From NCBI RefSeq assembly GCF_958298935.1, contig NC_084937.1:22081568-22145567 (forward strand): 64,000 nt of DNA, written 5' to 3'. The translations under genes and the position numbers were made by a program. The DNA is from Phragmites australis (taxonomy: Eukaryota > Streptophyta > Magnoliopsida > Poales > Poaceae). The notes below the pieces were generated by a model. It was not told where the DNA came from. It worked only from the letters and a program-made list of their open reading frames with translations, and searched no databases. Shown piece after piece: positions 56,817-64,000 of the stretch (its first letter is position 1; each line of letters opens with the position of its first letter).

Positions 56817-56916
56817 ATCGTGGTTGGCGGCTTCCTCCTTGGGCTAATGCTGGTGGCATTGATTCGTGAATCTTAGCTGCACAAAAATAGCAAGGAAAAG
56901 AGGGGTGTAAGATCGA

Positions 56917-56991
56917 GTTGGTCTCAAAACGGAGCTGAATAGCACAAGTTGGTCTCAAAACGGAGCTGAATAGCACAAGTTGGTCTCAAAA
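56917..56991. repeat. 31-bp tandem repeat, 2.4 copies
   Basis: The unit starts GTTGGTCTCAAAACGGAGC at 56917, 56948 and 56979 (partial). Copies are identical where compared, so the duplication is recent. Confidence 0.9.
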
Positions 56992-57831
56992 GAAAATCCT
57001 GATTGGCAATCCGTGAGACAATGCTAAGCGAAAAACAAAGGAAATGGTGCAATAGAAACAAACGTAGGTATTTATCAATACATAGAAATAAGATCCATTC
57101 CAAAATCCCACACATACGTCCCAACACCCTAGCGGCCCGCCCAGAACGATGCATCGGGCCACGATCAGCTCGGGCTGCCCGGACAATTTTACACTGAAAA
57201 ATAAATAAAATGAATATTTTGGGCTAGGACTACGTCACTTTGGATCTGCTAACTGCTGTCCAAGTTCACCCATAGACTCTTCTCAGGGCAATTTTTAGGC
57301 CAGGCTCGGACCGTTTTTAGGTCGGGCCAAATATGCTCAGGTATGGGCCAGGCACCACAAAGATACTAACAAGTTAATGTTGCAAGGCGAAGGGAAGACA
57401 GCTCTACATAGACGTAAGGCGATCCAATATACAGTATCAAGTGTATGGAATCCGTGTAAGGAAGGTATCGATGTTTTATAGCCATCTTGATTTCTTCCTG
57501 TTGACAATTAATTTTCTCAATAGAAGATGTCCCTAATTATGCAACATATGTGTCACTTCATCTAGCCATTACTCCACCACCTTTCTACCCGATGCTACTT
57601 CTGAAATTGAATCTGGCCTGCCAAGTCAAACCACCACATCATCCAAACCCACGCGACGTGTTGCCAATATGCAATTGCGATATGTTCAACAACACCACTA
57701 TTCTTCAAAGTGTAATTTTTTTACTTCAACTAATTCGATTCAGCGACGACATATATGCTTACATCAAAATTATAAGAATCGATCCTTGCAAAAAAGAATA
57801 GAGTAAAGAAGTCATACCACTTGGAAACCAA
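56992..57831. other. Non-coding stretch
   Basis: Nothing is supported. 57130-57355 contains 'cgggcc/ggcccg' words and 'tttttaggccaggctcggaccg', similar to the ends of some grass hAT elements, but no pair of ends with a duplication was found. Confidence 0.35.
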
Positions 57832-57937
57832 AGCTTGGAGATGATGATGACGACGACTATTGACACCAAAGGACGAGCATCATCAGCTTGGAGATGATGA
57901 TGACGACGACTATTGACACCAAAGGACGAGCATCATC
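57832..57937. repeat. 53-bp perfect tandem duplication
   Basis: AGCTTGGAGATGATGATGAC starts at 57832 and again at 57885. The two 53-bp copies read identically through 'gacgagcatcatc'. Confidence 0.92.
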
Positions 57938-58852
57938 AGCACGATACAAAGACAACAGTTGGTTGCTAACCGCGGGAGGATGCATGGGAAGATAGATGAT
58001 GAGAGGAAGCGAGGATCTGGATCTCAGTGGTGGAGACTGGAAGTAGAGGAGAAAGGTAATGTGGGTATTGAGATGTTGGTAGCGGCGTGCTAGAGGTGAC
58101 TTAGATACGTACTACTTAAGAGGTGGGAGGTTTATGAGCCGTTGGATACGATCCAACAATCCTAACGCATCTTATTTAGCTGTTGTGAACTTATTACTTC
58201 TAAAATTTTACATGCTTTAATTGTATAAATTAAACATGTAAAGAAACAATTGATTTCACCTTTATCCTATTGAAGTTCATGCGCGCTGGATTCAGCTGTA
58301 GGTTCCCGCAATCCTTTTCTTATTGTGTGAAAGCAAAAATTAGACCGTAAATTAAGCAATTCGGTACATGTCATGGAGACATCGAGTGACACACGTCAGG
58401 GATGCAAGTGGGGCAGGCTGGGGATAGCCCGCACGCTGCCGCGTTGCCCGCCAAGCATTTTTGTGGGCTTTGCAGGGGCCATTGGTCACAAGCTTGTGCC
58501 CCACATACGAATTTTTTTATTTTTAAATAAAAAATTGTAAATATATGTGTCTTTTTAAAAAAAAGAAATTGCAGATCTATACTCACGACATCTGTTGGAA
58601 GGGTGATATGGAACTGCAATTTTACATATTAATGCTGCTTTTTTAATTTCTATATAATAAATGATGTTAAGGTATGTAATTTTACATATTATTGCTTGCT
58701 TTTCAATTTCTATATAAATAAATGATAATTATTTTTATTGAACCATTTGTGATATGTGATAAATGATGATTATATGTATTGAACCATATGTGATGATAAA
58801 CTGAATGTGAACCATATGTTTTTGTTTTTTTAGTGTGGAATTATTACTGTCG
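57938..58852. other. Non-coding; contains a 60-bp direct repeat
   Basis: 58619-58727 holds two imperfect copies of a unit starting TTTACATATT (58621 and 58681), 60 bp apart. The last part (58740-58852) repeats 'gaaccatatgtgat' and runs into CACTA-like subterminal wording. No gene. Confidence 0.5.
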
Positions 58853-58857
58853 GTTAG

Positions 58858-60289
58858 TGTCGGTGTATCAGGAACCGGGGGTCCCCGAGTCCCAAGACCA
58901 GGCCGGCCGTCCGCCACGTGTCATCATCCCGCGAGGTCCCCCCTGCAGGATGAGGAAAATCTAAGTTCCGGGAGAAGGTGCTCGGGGCCACAGCCTCTGG
59001 TTCCCGAGCACCCCAATTCCCCGATGACCCGCAGAGTCCAAGTACCGGGAAGAAAGTACTCGGAAGGGTGCCCGCTCGCCCCCGAGTACCATAATCCCCC
59101 GATGGGCCAAACAACCAAGTGCTCGGGAGAGAGTGCTCGGGGCTCCACGTAATAGCCCCCGAGGACTCGGTTCCCCGAAGGATCTACAGAAGGGCTCGGG
59201 AGAGAGTGCTCGGGGCTGCACGTGGCGGCCCCCGAGCACTCGGTTCCCCGAAGGATCGCGCAAGATCACCCGACGCCCCGACGACCTGGAAGGACCCGTC
59301 GGCGAGGTATCAGCCAGTCAAAGGTCCGAAGCTGCATTTAATGGGCATGCGCGGCCTGATATCCTGACGTCCTGACATTCCCAACTGCCCACGCCGCAGT
59401 ATCAGTCCCTGCCATGCTTTGGCAGAGGGGCGTGGGTCCATTAATTGCACGGGTCCCGTCCCGTATCATCCGGAGTATCTCGGGATAACGTTGCCAGGAT
59501 CAAAGCGTTCCGCCTGCCACCCTGCCCTGGCAGAAGAACAAGACAGGGTGGGCGCACCGGGCGCCTCTGTGGCCGCCCGGTGGGCCCTCTCAACGGCGCC
59601 AGGACGTCCACAGTGGCGGGTGGTCGGATGCGCGCCGCGTTTTTCCACCGCCCCTGTCACTTCGCCCAGAGGGAATTATGACGCCTTTCTCCGTGGCGTC
59701 TTGAAACTCGCGCCCCCTCTTTCCCATTTGGGGTAAGTCGTGGTCGGCGAGTGTATAAAAGGAAGGGATGGATAACACAGGAAGAGTAACTGAGTAGCGC
59801 TAGAAGACCCAAGGAAACCGAAAGATCGATCCGAGATCAAGTAACCTGAGAAACCGAGATAGAACCACACTCGAAGAATCCTCACAAGAAACCCCGAGGA
59901 ACAGAAAGACCAAAAGAAACGCCCGAAAGACTTAGAACCACCGAAGAACTCCACTAGCAAGCTCGAGTAGAGCTAGAGCAAGGGAGCCTCAAGCTCTCTG
60001 TTAGACGATACACCCTTGTAACCAGATACATCCTTGAAGGATTCCCTTCAAGGAAGGATATTGCATCCACACAGGAGTAGGGTATTACGCCCCCGTGCGG
60101 CCCGAACCTGTCTAAACCCCGGTGCATTTATTTCTTTTTGCACTAGGTCGATCATCCCCCACCACCGGCCGTTGCATTTATTTCCGCTTCCATTTATTTC
60201 CCCGACGAACTCGTTCAGGATCATCCCGCGGCCGAATCTTTAAAAAGGGGTCTCTCGGGATCCCTGCGACAGGAGTTCATCCTCCGACA
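58858..60289 (+). mobile_element. Solo LTR (gypsy-type, TGTCGGTG...CCGACA family), 1432 bp
   Basis: It starts TGTCGGTGTATCAGG and ends CATCCTCCGACA. GTTAG flanks both sides (58853-58857 and 60290-60294), a perfect 5-bp duplication. It is a sister of the LTR at 30708-32015: same opening, same array of repeats of about 76 bp (starts near 58969, 59047, 59125 and 59198), same 'gagtagggtattacgc' block. It has a better TATA box (TATAAAA, 59754-59760). No internal genes remain. Confidence 0.9.
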
Positions 60290-60294
60290 GTTAG

Positions 60295-60860
60295 AGTCAA
60301 GAACTGACAATGATGTAACCACTTTTAGTGCCGGTTTGATCCATGAACAGGCAGTAGTAGTGGAGACATCACTGTCGGTTTTTGGCTCAAACCGGCAGTG
60401 AAAGTAGAGACATTACTGCCAGTTCATGACTCAAACTAGTAGTGTTATTAGACTATTACTGTCGGTTTGTGACTTAAATTAGTAGTAAGAGTTTATTATT
60501 GAACCGGTAGTGATAATTCCATACTATCATTACTGATTGTGTAGTGCTGGTTCAAAAATCGACAGTGATAGTGGTTCTGAACCGTAGTAATGGTATTTTC
60601 TATAGTAGTAGTTGTTTTTAGTGGAGAACTGTCTATAATATTTTTCAGAAGTTCGACTAATCAACAGTAGAAACATCTCCTTTAAAGCAAATAATGTAGA
60701 TGGTTGTTTTGACTTAGTTGTCTGTAATGATTTGTTATAGCAGATGGTTATCAAACTGTATGTAATATCTTCTTTATTTCCGACCATTTTGTGCAGACGG
60801 TAGGAAATCTCAGCTTTGTACTTTTTTTAGCTATATATACTGACCTGTTGTGTAGTAGTG
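60295..60860. mobile_element. Stacked CACTA-type element ends
   Basis: 60295-60600 is full of subterminal repeats of the form ACTGTCGGTTTnTGACTCAAAC, both orientations, typical of CACTA subterminal regions. The tract continues to the left of the solo LTR (58845-58857). Read on the - strand, CACTACACAATCAG starts at 60545, a CTACTACTATAGAAAA-like end lies at about 60612, and CACTACTACACAACAGG starts at 60860. Two or three CACTA right ends therefore lie within 320 bp. No left ends or transposase were found. Confidence 0.6.
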
Positions 60861-63068
60861 CACGAGAAGGTCCGGATTTGAACTACACCCATCACGTTAA
60901 TCCTAACCATCCAACACGCGTACACCGTTGAGAACCTGGCCTACACTGTAGAAGGCACGACCACCTCTCACCACAGGGGGCAGGCACATGAAGCAATAGC
61001 ACGTAGCCAGACCTGACACGGAGCCGCGAGAGGCAAACATGTGGCCCTTGCCTGTCGCTATCGGAGCCAAATCCTCTATGGTAATGTATAGAGGTCGATA
61101 TATCCATGTCGCTCTCGATGCATTACTGCAGAGAATATGTATTTATCTCTATCTGTATAGTTACACTAAACTTGACCGATAGATTGTCGAGGGCACACGG
61201 AGATAGTTTTAACGTTGATCCTCCGCAAAACAGAGGTTTAAATTGTGGGGTTTCCCTTGGGCTGCCGACCTAGCTAGTCGTGCGGCGTGGGCAACCCACC
61301 CACCAATCCATGAACAGTCTTAAAAGATGATGGACACTTGATATGCACTGTAAAAATTTCTGTACAAAAGTATGTATAACGTTTTTACAACCATAGTGCA
61401 ATGATAATGGAAGGCAGTGGTGAACCGTGCAAAAGATTTTAGGTGGAGCGAATTTCATCTCATCCTTGTTCAGCGCCGGCACCACCCGCTCAACAGTACT
61501 TGACTACCACTGAATTACTAGCTGGTAGGTAAAATGATCATACTATATTATCTTATTAAAAGGTTCGCCGCTGAATGGGAGCGTAAAGAGTCACACGTTC
61601 ACTTTTGAGTTTGTATGAGCAATGAAGTCAAGCATGGCTACGCTACGAGCAGTAGCACAGTGCACAGGGCAGGCCTAGCCCGTACGCGTCCCTCTTCTGC
61701 GAATGGGAATAAGATGTTACTGCATGCATGGATATGGAGAGGGAGGGGCTTAAACGCAGGATGGGAAAGATAGGGTGCAGAATATGAATCTTTTTCTTGG
61801 CCAATGCCAATGATACGAGTGTATCGGTGCATGGATACGTCGTCACCCGGCCTGCAGCCATGCGTAAAGCGGTACGCTCACAGTGGTCTTGTTGCTCCTC
61901 CTGCAGGAATTAAACGGTGTTCTACAGAAGTTTCTGCAAACAATTTCGTGGAAGTCCCGTGTTCCAAACAAGCCCTAGACTCGGGCCTCTGTGTAGTGTC
62001 ACGAGACATAACCAATGCCTCAACACCATTGGAATTAATAGTTTGACACATGTTTGCATCATTAAATGATGTTCCGCGCCAGAATGCCCCTTCGCCGTCT
62101 TCTCGTAGGAGTAAATCTTTAGCTGGATGCGGCTTTTCCTTGTCCAGATTTCTTTGCAATTACAGAATTTACAGTTCCCCAGCTGAATCAGAATTCAGAT
62201 CAGTACCAAGAATATAGGGGAAGAAAAAACTAGCCGAAACAGAGACAGAGTCTTTCTGAATGAGAACCTACCCAAAAAGCATAGAGGTATAATGCCATTT
62301 TCCTTTTAAAACTACTGTACGTTGGAGTAACATTACAGCTATAAAGTTACACTGAACAGAACGGAGAGAGGAAGGTACAACCTAATCAGCTAACTCTTGT
62401 CCTGGTCCTGGAGCTATTTTCTACATACAGTCTATTGGGCAAAATTTGCTACCTCAAAACTTGGGTCTGCTTGAGTCAAGATTCATAAACAAAACATAAG
62501 TGGTGGTCAATGGACCAAACCTATAAGTCAAGTAATCGCTATGAAGGAATCATAGATCAAAGTCCAACACGACTATTATATTATCACATCAGCCAGTTTC
62601 TCCCCCTAAGCATTCCCAACAACTTTGGTTATTTTGTTCTGTACCACCTGTATTCATAGTAACAGCGAAAGGAGTTAGCAATTTAGTGCACAACAAAAAT
62701 GAAATTTAATTGCAGCTAAGGTACGTACCTTATAATGTACGGAAGAAATCATCCACCTTTAGAGGTTATCCATATAATGCACGAAAGAGTATAATACAAA
62801 TTTGCCAAGCATGAACGCCCTGGACACCCAGTTATAGCCCCAAAGCCATTGCATTCAGCAGACCTCTCAGTCTAAACAAGGAGCTAACCAAGTATGTCTG
62901 CAGCCCGCAAGTCGCAATTCATCGGAAAAAGGAGGCTGCAGTTTAACATTGTATACAAGAGCAACCCTTCATTGTTCCCATCGAATATGTACAGAGGTGA
63001 TCGATCTTTGTTGAAGCTCACCTCACTGCTATATGCCAAGAGTAAATATTTTGCTCTCCTGGTTCTCA
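60861..63068. other. Non-coding stretch, 3' flank of the CPBP gene at its right end
   Basis: ORFs here overlap on both strands and show no family signature. 'ttccaaacaagccctag' at 61964-61980 looks like one end of a MITE without a partner. The last few hundred bases before 63068 are expected to hold the 3' UTR of the CPBP gene. No polyadenylation site could be fixed. Confidence 0.4.
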
Positions 63069-64000
63069 TCACACAGATGTATCCTTCTGAACAGGCTTTT
63101 GAGGGAATAAAAGGATAGCAAGCAAAGAGCAGATACTTAAGCCGATAACACCATCAAAAGGATGCAGATGGTAGGTGCTAATCATCCAAAAGGGAGTTTC
63201 AGGTTTGGATGTGATGACACCACTACTTTGTATTAGATAACTAGCAGTCATAATTCCAGAACGCAAGCCAATGGGAGCAGCAAGCTTTCCTTGTGTTCTC
63301 TGCTTAAGTCCAAAAAGCACCAGAGAAAGTAACAAGAAACCTGGTACCGAGGGTAGTGACCTGCCATTCAATTGTATTTATGTCAACATTTATCAATGCT
63401 TTGCACAAGTTTAGCATGCTTGTATTTCGAAAGATGGATAAGATCATATAAATGTATCATGGACTTTATATCTTTTGAAGCTTCTGAAAAAGGCAACTAG
63501 TTAGTTCATTAATGCGACAAATCATGTTTCATGTTTGATTTTATAGTAGCGTTAAGATTAAACCCGCTGTGCACAAATCAAAGAAAGTTCACTGCATCCA
63601 TCTTCTCCCTTTCATGTTCTTTCGATCTTTCCCCATTTCCCCCATCCACCGCACCACCTGCTAGTGTCAGTGATGGATTGATGGTCCCTCCCAAATAAAA
63701 GTCATTCGGTTTCCTTTCATAAAAATCAGTTGACCAATGAATTAAGCTCCTACGACTGCCATAGGCATTCACTAGCAGTTACATGAACCATGTACAAAAC
63801 GATAAAGCAGTGAAAAAATAGGTGATAGGGGAACAGAATGGATGTACCGATGAATTAAAGAAAAAGCAACTCCAGATATCATAATGGCATTGTAGTAACC
63901 GAGGTCAACAGCAATTTCTTCTGGAAGCCATGATCTGAAAACCATTTCTTCAACCACAGCAATGCTAGTTGCTGTGGCAAACCCTCTAAGAGCAAGCATG
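63069..64000 (-). CDS. CPBP-family (CAAX protease-like) membrane protein, 3' end of gene, partial
   Basis: Two exons are visible on the - strand: window edge (64000) to 63848, then 63360-63069 with stop TGA. The intron 63847-63361 is GT-AG and joins as CG|G (Arg). The visible protein begins ATSIAVVEEMVFRSWLPEEI. It contains EExxxR (EEMVFR) and FxxxH (FSLIH), the two glutamate/histidine motifs of CPBP/Rce1-type intramembrane proteases. Hydrophobic helices follow (VPGFLLLSLVLFG; GLSICSLLAILLFP). Sequence after the intron (SLPSVPGFLLL; LRSGIMTASYLIQ) resembles the C-terminus of large plastid-predicted plant proteins that fuse an alpha/beta-hydrolase to a CPBP domain (Arabidopsis At2g03140 type, from memory). 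The N-terminal part is outside the window, so that fusion cannot be checked here. Confidence 0.85.

Noticed and set aside
1..64000. CRISPR arrays, operons, ribosome binding sites, rRNA
   Set aside because: The window is plant nuclear DNA; the tandem repeats seen have no spacer-repeat structure, and no rRNA-like sequence was recognised.

Overview
This is plant nuclear DNA, almost certainly from a grass (Poaceae) and probably a panicoid one. Genes have GT-AG introns, GC-rich first exons and AT-rich introns. They sit in a dense, nested bed of plant transposable elements: Sirevirus-type Ty1/copia and Ty3/gypsy LTRs, CACTA and MULE remnants, hAT and Tourist-like MITEs, a tRNA-derived SINE and L1-type LINE fragments. 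No bacterial, organellar or rRNA sequence was seen.

Four host genes can be modelled. (1) A LEA_2/NDR1-HIN1-like single-pass membrane protein, + strand, three exons between 8245 and 9242. (2) An AIP2-type RING-H2 E3 ubiquitin ligase, - strand, five exons between 25777 and 22508, 324 aa. (3) A group VII ERF transcription factor starting MCGGAI, + strand, two exons between 35209 and 37730, 395 aa. (4) The 3' end of a CPBP (CAAX-protease-like) membrane protein gene, - strand, running off the right edge. A decayed subtilase fragment lies at 43390-43991. The four genes have no evident joint pathway. AIP2-type ligases and group VII ERFs both belong to ubiquitin-linked ABA and stress biology, but their being close together is probably chance.

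Layout. 1-2465: Sirevirus LTR edge, then a dead MULE carrying a 15-bp minisatellite. 2640-7870: TE debris, including a Sirevirus-type LTR, a composite hAT-like element (5884-6821) with a SINE inside it, and a LINE RNase H fragment. 8245-9242: LEA_2 gene. 10300-14283: CACTA end abutting a 3.1-kb solo LTR. 16007-21775: truncated Sirevirus on the - strand. 22508-25777: AIP2. 26174-28742: MITE, L1 LINE remnant, and a retroposon with a 21-bp target-site duplication. 29943-33633: a solo LTR that contains another solo LTR. 35209-37730: ERF. 36567-42682: several small MITEs. 43390-45560: subtilase pseudogene and an LTR fragment. 47033-54500: a broken copia and a broken gypsy meeting tail to tail, with a Sirevirus solo LTR inside the gypsy gag. 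55767-56824: two hAT-like elements, the second carrying a gene fragment resembling DUF2921 proteins. 58858-60860: solo LTR inside stacked CACTA ends. 63069-64000: CPBP gene.

The strongest hunt results are structural. Many insertions have intact target-site duplications that I could read directly, so insertion order can be reconstructed. The most interesting is a 448-bp hAT-like element holding an open fragment of a host gene (56369-56816). All family calls are recognition from memory; no database search was run.
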